Shown here piece after piece: positions 14,018-21,143 of a stretch of 28,365 bases of DNA. This stretch comes from PALSA-505 sp036496025 (lineage in GTDB: Bacteria > Actinomycetota > Actinomycetes > Streptosporangiales > Streptosporangiaceae): assembly GCA_036496025.1 (NCBI GenBank), contig DASXLW010000074.1, positions 1 through 28,365 of the forward strand. Direction: 5' to 3'. The notes below the pieces were generated by a model, which saw only the letters and a list, made by a program, of their open reading frames with translations, was not told the DNA's origin and searched no databases. Every line of letters begins with the position of its first letter. Position 1 is the first letter of the stretch. The translations under genes and the position numbers were made by a program.

Positions 14018-16246
14018 TTGGGCGTGGTGACCTCCTTCGCCGCCGACCGGGCACGCCGGTCGGCGGACGCCGACCGCTGGCTGTCCGGCCTGCAGCCCGC
14101 CGAGCCCGGGGTCGCGCTGCTCGCGGTGGGCGGGTTCGGGCGCCGCGAGCTGCTGCCGGGCAGCGATCTTGACCTGCTACTGCTGCACGAGGGCGTGCCC
14201 GGCATCTGCGGCATCGCAGACCGGATCTGGTATCCGGTCTGGGACTCCGGCGTCCGACTTGACCACTCGGTGCGCACCCCGGCCGAGGCCAGACAGGCCG
14301 CGGCGGCCGACCTCAAGGTGGCCCTCGGGCTGCTCTACGCGCGGCCCGTCGCCGGCGATGCCGGGCTGTGCGCCCGGCTCCGCGAGCGGGTGCTCGAGGA
14401 CTGGCGGGCGGGGGCCGGCGCCAGGCTGGCGGAGCTGCACGCCCTGGTGGCCGAGCGCGAGCAGCGCTTCGGCGAGCTCGCCTTCCTGCTCGAGCCCGAC
14501 CTGAAGGAGGCCAGGGGCGGCCTGCGCGACGTGCACGCCATCCAGGCCGTGGCCGCCGCCTGGGTGGCTCCCGGGCCGGGGCCGCGGGTCCGGGGCGCCT
14601 ACGAAACCATCCTCGACGTGAGGCACGCGCTGCACGAAGTCACCGGCCGGGGCGCCGACCGGCTGGTGTTCCAGGAACAGGATGAGGTGGCCAAGGTGGC
14701 CGGCCTGCGCGATGGCGACGCGCTGCTGCGGGTGCTGGCCGACGCGGCCAGGACGGTGACCTATGCCGCCGACCACGCGTTCCGCCAGGCGGCCCGCAGT
14801 CTGGGACACGGCCCATCCCGGGGCCGCGCCCGTGCCGAGCGCCGACCGCTCGCCGACGGTGTGGTGGAGCAGGACGGCGAGGTCGTGCTGGCCAGGTCGG
14901 CCGACCCGGAGGCCGACCCGGTACTCGTGCTGCGGGCGGCGGCCGCCGCCGCCCAGGCCGGGCTGCCGCTCGCGCCGCGCACGCTGGACCGGCTGGCCTG
15001 CTGCCCCCCGCTGCCGGTGCCGTGGCCGGCCGAGGCGCGCGACGCGTTCATCGCGCTGCTCGGCGCCGGGCAGGCCGCGGTCGGCGTGTGGGAGGCGCTG
15101 GACCAAGAGGACCTGGTCACCACGCTGCTGCCGGACTGGGAGCGGGTGCGGAACCGGCCCCAGCGCAACCCGCTGCACCGGCACACCGTGGACCGGCACC
15201 TGGTGGAGACCGCGGCCCGGGCCGCGGCGCTCGCCCGCGAGGTGGCCCGGCCCGACCTGCTGCTGCTCAGCGCGTTCCTGCACGACGTGGGCAAGGGCTG
15301 GCCGGGTGACCACAGTGCCGCCGGCGAGGCGGTGGCCCGCGATCTGGCCGCACGCATGGGGTTCGGCCCGGCGGACGCGGCACTCGCGGCGGCAGCCGTT
15401 CGGCTTCATCTGCTTCTGCCGCGGACCGCGACGCGTCGGGACCTGGACGATCCGGTCACCGTGGCGCAGGTCACCGCGGCGGTGGGCGGCCGGGGCCTGC
15501 TCGAGTTGCTGCACGCGCTGGCCATCGCGGACGGGCAGGCGACCGGCCCGGCGGCATGGAGCGACTGGAAGGCGGGCCTGGTCGCCGAGCTGGTGCGGCG
15601 AGTGTCGGCCGAGCTGGCCGGCGAGCCGCCGCCGCGCCCGCGCCCGCCGCGGCCGGACCAGCTCGCGCTCGCGGCCCGCCGCGAGCCGGCTGCGCTCGTG
15701 CAGGGGGAGGAGGTCACCGTGGTGGGAGCCGACCGGCCGGGGCTGCTCTGGCAGGCGGCCGGGGTACTGGCCTCGCACCGGCTCGTGGTCCGGTCGGCGA
15801 ACGTGTCCGTGTCCGGCGGCACCGCGCTGACCGTGCTGAAGGTCACCCCCGAGTTCGGCGACCCGCCGGATGCCGCGATCGTGGCGGGCGACCTGCGCCG
15901 GATGCTGAATGGCAGGCTTGATATTGCCGAACGGCTCCGGGGCCGGTCACGCGCGCGGCCGCGGAGCGTTCCCGGCCTGCCGCCGCCCAAGGTCACGCTG
16001 GTAGACGACGCGTCCCGCTCGGCCACGGTGATCGAGATCCGGGCCCACGACGAGCCCGGGCTGCTCTGGCGCGTCGGCTGCGCGCTTGGCGAATGCGGAC
16101 TGGACGTGCGCGCGGCCCGGGTGGAGACGCTCGGCGCCGAGGTCGTCGACGTGTTCTACGTGGTAGACGGGTCGGGTCGGCCGGTCAGGGACCTACGTCT
16201 GCGGGGCCTGATCGCCGGGCGCGTGCTAGAGGCGTTGACCGGATAG
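14018..16246 (+). CDS. glnD: PII nucleotidyltransferase GlnD
   Basis: GlnD attaches and removes a nucleotide (AMP in characterised actinobacteria, UMP in enterics) on PII in response to glutamine. Domains: nucleotidyltransferase with GGFGRRELLPGSDLDL (about 38-54; D50 and D52 bind metal), the GlnD linker (DLKEARGGLRD), an HD phosphohydrolase domain (H422-D423, FLHDVGKGWPGDHS), and two C-terminal ACT domains (about 566-640 and 668-740), each with a DRPGLLW/DEPGLLW motif. At 742 residues it is shorter than the 890-residue E. coli enzyme, mostly at the N-terminus. The TTG at 14018 has GGAGGA at 6-nt spacing; a GTG at 14024 is the alternative. The end of the gene overlaps the proposed ffh -10 box. 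Confidence 0.95.
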   Translation: MGVVTSFAADRARRSADADRWLSGLQPAEPGVALLAVGGFGRRELLPGSDLDLLLLHEGVPGICGIADRIWYPVWDSGVRLDHSVRTPAEARQAAAADLKVALGLLYARPVAGDAGLCARLRERVLEDWRAGAGARLAELHALVAEREQRFGELAFLLEPDLKEARGGLRDVHAIQAVAAAWVAPGPGPRVRGAYETILDVRHALHEVTGRGADRLVFQEQDEVAKVAGLRDGDALLRVLADAARTVTYAADHAFRQAARSLGHGPSRGRARAERRPLADGVVEQDGEVVLARSADPEADPVLVLRAAAAAAQAGLPLAPRTLDRLACCPPLPVPWPAEARDAFIALLGAGQAAVGVWEALDQEDLVTTLLPDWERVRNRPQRNPLHRHTVDRHLVETAARAAALAREVARPDLLLLSAFLHDVGKGWPGDHSAAGEAVARDLAARMGFGPADAALAAAAVRLHLLLPRTATRRDLDDPVTVAQVTAAVGGRGLLELLHALAIADGQATGPAAWSDWKAGLVAELVRRVSAELAGEPPPRPRPPRPDQLALAARREPAALVQGEEVTVVGADRPGLLWQAAGVLASHRLVVRSANVSVSGGTALTVLKVTPEFGDPPDAAIVAGDLRRMLNGRLDIAERLRGRSRARPRSVPGLPPPKVTLVDDASRSATVIEIRAHDEPGLLWRVGCALGECGLDVRAARVETLGAEVVDVFYVVDGSGRPVRDLRLRGLIAGRVLEALTG

Positions 16247-16249
16247 CCT
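16244..16249 (+). promoter_or_regulatory. Candidate -10 box of a leaderless ffh transcript
   Basis: TAGCCT overlaps the glnD stop codon (TAG) and ends exactly 7 nt before the ffh GTG, which lacks a clear Shine-Dalgarno. This would let ffh be transcribed independently of glnB-glnD. No good -35 is visible, so read-through from glnD remains possible. Confidence 0.35.
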
Positions 16250-16256
16250 GGATGAC

Positions 16257-17996
16257 GTGTTCGAGACCCTTTCCGACCGGCTGACCCAGGTCTTCTCCAC
16301 GCTGCGCAGCCGGGGACGCCTGTCCGATGCCGACATCGACGCAACCGCACGCGAGATCCGCATCGCCCTGCTCGAGGCGGATGTGGCCCTGCCTGTGGTC
16401 AGGGAGTTCATCGCCCGGGTGCGTGAGCGTGCGCGGGGCGAGGAGGTGTCGGCGGCGCTGAACCCGGCGCAGCAGGTGATCAAGATCGTGCACGACGAGC
16501 TGATCACCATCCTGGGCGGGGAAGAGCGCAGGCTCCGGTTCGCCAAGACGCCGCCCACCGTGATCATGCTGGCCGGCCTGCAGGGTTCGGGTAAGACGAC
16601 ACTGGCCGCCAAGCTGGCGCTGTGGCTGCGCGATCAGGGCAACACGCCGATGCTCGTGGCCGCCGACCTGCAGCGGCCCAACGCGGTCCAGCAACTCCAG
16701 GTGCTCGGTGAGCGGGCCGGGGTGCCGGTGTACGCGCCCGAGCCGGGCAACGGCGTCGGCGACCCGGTCGCGGTGGCGCGGGACTCGATCGAGGAGGCGC
16801 GGCGCCGCCAGCAGAACGTGGTCGTCGTCGACACGGCCGGCCGCCTCGGCGTGGACGAGGAGATGATGCAGCAGGCCGTAGCGATCAGGGACGCCACCGA
16901 CCCGGACGAGATCCTGTTCGTGGTGGACGCGATGATCGGCCAGGACGCGGTGACCACGGCGCAGGCCTTCCTGGACGGCGTCGGCTACGACGGCGTGGTG
17001 CTGACCAAGCTCGACGGCGACGCGCGCGGCGGCGCGGCACTGTCCATCGCCCAGCTGACCGGGCGGCCGGTGATGTTCGCCTCGGCCGGGGAGAAGCTCG
17101 AGGACTTCGACGTATTCCACCCGGACCGGATGGCGTCCCGGATCCTGGACATGGGCGACATGCTCACCCTGATCGAGCAGGCCGAGCGCACGTTCGACCA
17201 GCAGCAGGCCGAGGACATGGCCGGCAAGCTGGTGTCCGGGGACGGGTTCACCCTCGAGGACTTCGTCGAGCAGCTCCAGATGGTCCGCAAGCTCGGCCCG
17301 ATCGGCAACCTGCTCGGCATGCTGCCCGGCGCTGCCCAGAACCGCGAGGCGCTCAGCCAGGTCTCGGACAAGGACCTGGACCGGGCCGAGGCCATCGTGA
17401 ACTCGATGACCCCGACGGAGCGGCGCAACCCGAAGATCATCAACGGCTCCCGGCGGGCGCGCATCGCATCCGGCTCGGGCGTCACCGTGAGCGAGGTCAA
17501 CTCGCTGGTCACGAAGTTCTTCGAGGGCCAGAAGATGATGCGCCAGGTGCTCGGCGGCGGCGGGATTCCTGGTATGCCGCCGATCCCGGGCATGCGCCGC
17601 GCCGCGACCAAGGCCGCCAAGGGCAAGAAGGGGAAGAAGAAGCCCAAGGGCGGCCGGCCGGGTGGCAGCCCGGGCCGCTCCGGCGGCACCTCGGATCGCC
17701 CCGCGGGCAGCGGGCCTGGTCAGGACGGCCGCGCGGCCGACGGCCGCGGTACCGACGGTCGCGGGGCGGGCGGGCCTGCGGGCCTGCCGCCCGACCTGGC
17801 CGGGCTGGGCGGTGGCTCTCCCGGCGCCGGGCCCGGTGCCGTGCCGGGGCTCCCGGCCAACATCTCGTCCTCGGATCTGCTGCGCGGGCTGAAGCTGCCC
17901 CCCGGCCCTGGCGGGGGCCCCTCCCAGCCGGGAAACGTGCCTGCGGGCTTCAAGCGCCGCGGCCAGTCCAAGTCCAAGCGCGGCAACAAGCGCTGA
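16257..17996 (+). CDS. ffh: Signal recognition particle protein Ffh (SRP54)
   Basis: Ffh binds signal peptides of nascent membrane and secreted proteins together with SRP RNA, and docks on FtsY. The 579-residue protein has an N domain (residues 1-90), a G domain with G1 GLQGSGKTT (107-115), DTAGRLGVDEEM and TKLDGDARGG, and a Met-rich M domain (about 310-445) with IGNLLGMLPG, NSMTPTERRNPKIINGSRRARIASGSG and KFFEGQKMMRQVLGGGG. It then carries a roughly 130-residue Lys- then Gly/Pro-rich tail ending in GFKRRGQSKSKRGNKR. That tail is longer than in the roughly 515-residue Streptomyces protein. The gene lies 10 bp after glnD, as in other actinobacteria. Confidence 0.97.
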   Translation: MFETLSDRLTQVFSTLRSRGRLSDADIDATAREIRIALLEADVALPVVREFIARVRERARGEEVSAALNPAQQVIKIVHDELITILGGEERRLRFAKTPPTVIMLAGLQGSGKTTLAAKLALWLRDQGNTPMLVAADLQRPNAVQQLQVLGERAGVPVYAPEPGNGVGDPVAVARDSIEEARRRQQNVVVVDTAGRLGVDEEMMQQAVAIRDATDPDEILFVVDAMIGQDAVTTAQAFLDGVGYDGVVLTKLDGDARGGAALSIAQLTGRPVMFASAGEKLEDFDVFHPDRMASRILDMGDMLTLIEQAERTFDQQQAEDMAGKLVSGDGFTLEDFVEQLQMVRKLGPIGNLLGMLPGAAQNREALSQVSDKDLDRAEAIVNSMTPTERRNPKIINGSRRARIASGSGVTVSEVNSLVTKFFEGQKMMRQVLGGGGIPGMPPIPGMRRAATKAAKGKKGKKKPKGGRPGGSPGRSGGTSDRPAGSGPGQDGRAADGRGTDGRGAGGPAGLPPDLAGLGGGSPGAGPGAVPGLPANISSSDLLRGLKLPPGPGGGPSQPGNVPAGFKRRGQSKSKRGNKR

Positions 17997-18064
17997 CGCG
18001 GGCCGCCGCCCGGCTCCCCCTCACCCTGCGCGGGGCTGCCGTCGGCGCCTGCCGGGCTCCGCAG

Positions 18065-18113
18065 GTTAGCGCGGAGCATTAATGCTGCTCTGGCGCTACT
18101 AACGCTTCGCGTT
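18065..18113 (+). other. Structured spacer with nested dyads between ffh and rpsP
   Basis: The 298-bp gap contains a 12-bp palindrome AGCATTAATGCT (18075-18086), flanked by imperfect arms GTTAGCGC (18065-18072) and GCGCTACTAAC (18093-18103), then AACGC-TTC-GCGTT (18101-18113). It may end the ffh transcript or act as a regulatory stem-loop. The A/T-rich palindrome core is unusual for this GC-rich region. Confidence 0.45.
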
Positions 18114-18131
18114 GACGGCCGCCAGGTGTGA

Positions 18132-18162
18132 TTACGACCTAGTCCCCGGCGTCTGGCACAAT
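18132..18162 (+). promoter_or_regulatory. Candidate rpsP promoter
   Basis: CACAAT (18157-18162), within TGGCACAATG, is a plausible -10; the best upstream hexamer is TTACGA (18132-18137) at 19-bp spacing. Transcription from here would give a leader of about 125 nt before rpsP. The same TGGCACA-N-TG word occurs upstream of rplS. Confidence 0.4.
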
Positions 18163-18294
18163 GTGATCGCGACTGCACGGCTTCGCGAGGCCCTCTCTCC
18201 CTCGCCAGGCCCGCCCAGCGAGCGGCCAGGCCGGACCCCACCCGGCTCCCGGGCCGCCGCCCGTACCGACTTTATCTGGGAGAAGACCGCACCC

Positions 18295-19014
18295 GTGGCC
18301 GTCAAGATCAAGCTCAAGCGCATGGGCAAGATCCATGCGCCTTATTACCGCATCGTCGTCGCCGACGCCCGCACCAAGAGGGACGGGCGTGCGATCGAGG
18401 AGATCGGTAAGTACCACCCCAAGTCCGAGCCGTCGCTGATAGAAGTCTCCTCCGAACGGGCTCAGTACTGGCTGTCGGTCGGCGCCCAGCCGACCGACCC
18501 GGTACGCCGTCTCCTCGAGATCACCGGCGACTGGCAGAAGTTCCGCGGCGAGCCCGGCGCGGAGGGAACGCTCCGCATGGCCGCCCCCAAGAAGGCCCGG
18601 AGCGAGCGCTTCGCCGAGGCGGTCGGCCAGACCAAGGCCGACACCGAGACCACGCCGAAGGGCCGGACCAAGAAGGCCGACACCGAGGGCAAGCCGGACG
18701 GCAAGACGGAGAAGGCCGACGGGACCGCCAAGCGCAAGCCCAGGGCGGCCAAGGCGGACAAGGCTACGGACGAGACCGCTGGCCAGGCGACCGACAAGAC
18801 CGCTGGCAAGGCGGCCGCTGGCAAGGCGACTGACAAGGCCGCTGGCAAGGCGGACAAGCCTGAGAAGCGGGACAAGGCGGACAAGGCCGACAAGGCGGAG
18901 AAGCCGGCCGCGGCCGAGGCGGCGGAGGCCTCCCCGGCTGAGGAGACCCCGCAGGCCGAGGCGGCCGAGGAAGCGCCGCAGGCCGAGGCGGCCAGCTCAG
19001 GGAGCGGAGACTGA
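18295..19014 (+). CDS. rpsP: 30S ribosomal protein bS16 with a long Lys/Ala-rich C-terminal tail
   Basis: bS16 is an early assembly protein of the small ribosomal subunit. Residues 1-85 are a standard bS16 (MAVKIKLKRMGKIHAPYYRI, RDGRAIEEIGKYHP, AQYWLSVGAQPTDPVRRLL). After about residue 95 the protein continues as a low-complexity tail rich in Lys, Ala, Asp and Thr (KADKATDETAG, GKATDKAAGKADK), turning acidic at the end (AEAAEASPAEETPQAEAAEE). Total length is 239, against about 80-90 in most bacteria and roughly 140-165 in Streptomyces and Mycobacterium. The GTG at 18295 has GGGAGAAG about 9 nt upstream. khpA starts one base after the stop, inside a hairpin. Confidence 0.96.
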   Translation: MAVKIKLKRMGKIHAPYYRIVVADARTKRDGRAIEEIGKYHPKSEPSLIEVSSERAQYWLSVGAQPTDPVRRLLEITGDWQKFRGEPGAEGTLRMAAPKKARSERFAEAVGQTKADTETTPKGRTKKADTEGKPDGKTEKADGTAKRKPRAAKADKATDETAGQATDKTAGKAAAGKATDKAAGKADKPEKRDKADKADKAEKPAAAEAAEASPAEETPQAEAAEEAPQAEAASSGSGD

Positions 19015-19041
19015 GGTGCTCGAGGAAGCCCTCGAGCACCT
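19014..19041 (+). promoter_or_regulatory. Perfect hairpin enclosing the khpA start codon
   Basis: Twelve bases (19014-19025, containing GTGCTCGAGG) pair perfectly with 19030-19041 around an AAGC loop. The stem contains the khpA GTG and begins with the last base of the rpsP TGA stop. Such a stem would block initiation until a ribosome finishing rpsP melts it, so it predicts strict translational coupling. A chance 12-bp stem with so short a loop is very unlikely in a window of this size. Confidence 0.7.
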
Positions 19042-19258
19042 GGTCAAGGGGATCGTCGAGCACCCCGACGACGTCAACGTCGCGACCCGCGGGCTACGCC
19101 GCGGGAACGTGCTCGAGGTCCGGGTGCATCCGGACGACCTGGGCAAGGTCATCGGGCGCGGCGGCCGGACCGCCCGGGCGCTACGGACGGTCATCGGCTC
19201 GCTGGCGGGCCGTCAGTACGTGCGGGTGGATCTGGTGGACGCCACCGAGGTCCGCTAG
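19016..19258 (+). CDS. khpA: KH-domain RNA-binding protein KhpA
   Basis: KhpA is a small single-KH-domain protein that binds RNA, in some bacteria together with KhpB, and affects cell division and growth. The 80-residue product contains the KH signature VIGRGGRTARALRTVIGSLAG (GxxG loop GRGG) after a leader VRVHPDDLGK. It sits between rpsP and rimM, its standard place in Gram-positive bacteria. The GTG start is one base after the rpsP stop. The first eight codons form the 5' arm and part of the 3' arm of a perfect hairpin, so initiation probably depends on rpsP translation. Confidence 0.93.
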   Translation: MLEEALEHLVKGIVEHPDDVNVATRGLRRGNVLEVRVHPDDLGKVIGRGGRTARALRTVIGSLAGRQYVRVDLVDATEVR

Positions 19259-19272
19259 GCAGACACCTCGTC

Positions 19273-19785
19273 ATGCAGCTAGTCGTCGGCCGGATCAGGC
19301 GGCCGCACGGGATCCGCGGCGATGTGTCCGTGGAAGTGCGCACGGATGACCCGGGCGGCCGATTCGTGGTGGGCAGCGCGCTGCACACCGATCCGGCCGA
19401 CCGTGGCCCGCTGACCCTCAACGCCAAACGCTGGCACGCGGGCAATCTCATCCTCGCCTTCGCGGAGATCGGCGACCGGAACGCGGCCGAGGATCTGCGC
19501 GGTACCTGGCTGGTCGTGGATTCCGGTGAGGTCGGCCCGACCGATCACCCGGACGAGTTCCACGATCACGAACTCATCGGACTCGCCGCCGTGACCACCG
19601 ACGGCGAGCCGGTGGGCGAGGTGACGCACGTGTTTCACCACGGCCAGGATCTGCTCGTGATCCAGCCGCCCGGGCCGGGCCGCGGCGAGCTGCTCGTGCC
19701 GTTCGTGGCCCCCATCGTGCCCGAAGTGGACGTGGCGGCGGGCCGCCTGGTCATCGATCCGCCGCCGGGACTGATCGAGCCCTGA
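19273..19785 (+). CDS. rimM: Ribosome maturation factor RimM
   Basis: RimM assists 30S maturation, acting on the 16S rRNA 3' domain through uS19. The 170-residue protein begins MQLVVGRIRRPHGIRGDVSVEVRTDDP, the classic RimM opening, contains the LAFAEIGDRNAAEDLRG segment at the end of the N-terminal domain, and a C-terminal PRC-barrel (HDHELIGLAAVTTDGEPVGEVTHVFHH ... LLVPFVAPIVPEVD). Length is typical. No clear Shine-Dalgarno precedes the ATG at 19273. It lies 14 bp after khpA and one base before trmD, in the conserved rpsP-khpA-rimM-trmD order. Confidence 0.95.
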   Translation: MQLVVGRIRRPHGIRGDVSVEVRTDDPGGRFVVGSALHTDPADRGPLTLNAKRWHAGNLILAFAEIGDRNAAEDLRGTWLVVDSGEVGPTDHPDEFHDHELIGLAAVTTDGEPVGEVTHVFHHGQDLLVIQPPGPGRGELLVPFVAPIVPEVDVAAGRLVIDPPPGLIEP

Positions 19786-19786
19786 C

Positions 19787-20599
19787 GTGCGCATCGACAT
19801 CATCACGATCTTCCCCGGGTACTTCGGGCCGCTCGGCATGTCGCTCATCGGCAAGGCGGTCGACCGCGGCGACATCGAGTTCGGCTTGCACGACCTGCGG
19901 ACCTGGGCACGTGATATTCACCACACCGTCGATGACACCCCTTACGGCGGCGGCCCGGGGATGGTGATGACCCCCGAGCCGTGGGGCGAGGCACTGGACG
20001 CCGTGCTGCCGCCGGGGGCCGGGCCGCCGGACCCGTCCGGCCAGCAGCCGGTCCGCCTGGTGGTGCCCACACCGAGCGGCAGCCCGTTCACCCAGGAACT
20101 GGCGGTCGGCTACGCCCGGATGGAGCATCTCGTCTTCGCCTGCGGGCGATACGAGGGAATCGACGCCCGGGTGATAGACGAGGCCTGTGAGCGGGTCGCT
20201 GTCGACGAGGTGAGCATCGGCGACTACGTGCTGGCCGGCGGCGAGTCGGCGGCCCTGGTCATGATCGAGTCGATCTGCCGGCTGCTGCCCGGCGTCCTCG
20301 GCAACGAGCAGTCCGCTGCCGACGATTCCTTCGGCGGCGGCCCTGGCAGCGACATGGCCGGGCTGCTCGAGGGCCCGGTCTACACCCGGCCACGCGTCTG
20401 GCGCGATCGTGAGGTCCCGCCGGTGCTGCTGTCGGGAGACCACGCGGCCATCGCGCGGTGGCGTCGTGACGCCGCGTTGCGCCGGACGGCGGAAATCCGC
20501 CCGGACCTGGCGGCCAGGCTGGAGCGGCTCGACGGGCGGGACAGGCAGGTGCTGTCGGAGGCTGGCTTTCCGGTTAACGGCGAAGGTATGGCACACTGA
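19787..20599 (+). CDS. trmD: tRNA (guanine(37)-N1)-methyltransferase TrmD
   Basis: TrmD methylates G37 of several tRNAs and prevents +1 frameshifting. The 270-residue product has the SPOUT trefoil-knot motifs: MRIDIITIFPGYF at the start, DDTPYGGGPGMVM, LVFACGRYEGID and the SAM-binding loop EVSIGDYVLAGGESAALV. A short Gly/Asp-rich insertion follows SAADDSF. The GTG start lies one base after the rimM stop, indicating coupled translation. The last codons overlap a TGGCACACTG word that may be the -10 region of an rplS promoter. Confidence 0.96.
   Translation: MRIDIITIFPGYFGPLGMSLIGKAVDRGDIEFGLHDLRTWARDIHHTVDDTPYGGGPGMVMTPEPWGEALDAVLPPGAGPPDPSGQQPVRLVVPTPSGSPFTQELAVGYARMEHLVFACGRYEGIDARVIDEACERVAVDEVSIGDYVLAGGESAALVMIESICRLLPGVLGNEQSAADDSFGGGPGSDMAGLLEGPVYTRPRVWRDREVPPVLLSGDHAAIARWRRDAALRRTAEIRPDLAARLERLDGRDRQVLSEAGFPVNGEGMAH
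20589..20598 (+). promoter_or_regulatory. Candidate rplS -10 region
   Basis: TGGCACACTG, inside the last codons of trmD, matches nine of ten bases of TGGCACAATG upstream of rpsP. If CACACT is the -10, a TTTCCG hexamer lies 19 bp upstream, the same spacing as for rpsP. Start of transcription near 20604 would give an rplS leader of about 125 nt. Confidence 0.35.
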
Positions 20600-20605
20600 A
20601 AGACG

Positions 20606-20636
20606 GCCCCTGAGCCTTACCAGTCATGCTCGGGGC
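20606..20636 (+). promoter_or_regulatory. Hairpin in the rplS leader
   Basis: GCCCC-T-GAGC (20606-20615) pairs with GCTC-GGGGC (20628-20636) around a 12-nt loop, with one bulged T. It begins a few bases after the trmD stop and at the start of the proposed rplS leader. It could be an intercistronic terminator, a processing site or a leader structure for control of bL19. Confidence 0.45.
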
Positions 20637-20728
20637 GCACGCTGGGGCAACAAAGTCCCGACCCTGAGAAGACCGTCACAGGACGCGGTACGCCCGCGCA
20701 CGCTTACCGATCAACGAGGAACCACGTC

Positions 20729-21085
20729 ATGGACACCGCGATTGCCGACCTTGAGCAAACTCAGGTCCGCCAGGACATCCCGGACTTTCGTCCCGGTGAC
20801 ACGCTGAAGGTGCACGTCCGGGTGAAGGAGGGCAACCGCTCGCGGATCCAGGTCTTCCAGGGCGTGGTCATCCGCCGCCAGGGCGGCAGCGTGCGGGAGA
20901 CATTCACCGTACGCAAGATCAGCTATGGCGTAGGCGTGGAGCGCACCTTCCCGGTGCACAGCCCGTCGATCGACAAGATCGAGGTGGTCACCCACGGCCG
21001 GGTCCGCCGGGCCAAGCTCTACTATCTGCGCGGTCTGCGCGGCAAGGCGGCCCGGATCAGGGAACGTCGCGTCGGCAGCCGGTAG
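20729..21085 (+). CDS. rplS: 50S ribosomal protein bL19
   Basis: bL19 lies at the 30S-50S interface of the ribosome. The 118-residue protein has the standard blocks FRPGDTLKVHVRVKEGNRSRIQVFQGVVIRRQGG, FTVRKISYGVGVERTFPVHSPSIDKIEV and RGLRGKAARIRERR. The ATG at 20729 is preceded by GAGGAA at 7-nt spacing. Unlike the tightly packed rpsP-khpA-rimM-trmD genes, it is separated from trmD by 129 bp that hold a hairpin and a possible promoter, so it may be expressed separately and at higher level. Confidence 0.97.
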   Translation: MDTAIADLEQTQVRQDIPDFRPGDTLKVHVRVKEGNRSRIQVFQGVVIRRQGGSVRETFTVRKISYGVGVERTFPVHSPSIDKIEVVTHGRVRRAKLYYLRGLRGKAARIRERRVGSR

Positions 21086-21130
21086 CGCCGGGTAGCGGGG
21101 ACATGCGGCGATCCGGCCGGCGAGGGGCGC

Positions 21131-21136
21131 TAGGCT
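21131..21136 (+). promoter_or_regulatory. Candidate -10 box of a leaderless lepB transcript
   Basis: TAGGCT ends exactly 7 nt before the lepB ATG, and no Shine-Dalgarno lies between them. The 58-bp gap after rplS holds no clear -35. The position fits a leaderless mRNA, as proposed for rsmD, ffh and the TetR gene. Confidence 0.45.
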
Positions 21137-21143
21137 CACATCG

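Noticed and set aside
14177..15778. 533-codon minus-strand open frame opposite glnD
   Set aside because: Low-complexity product (Arg/Gly/His-rich) complementary to the conserved GlnD domains; no ribosome site.
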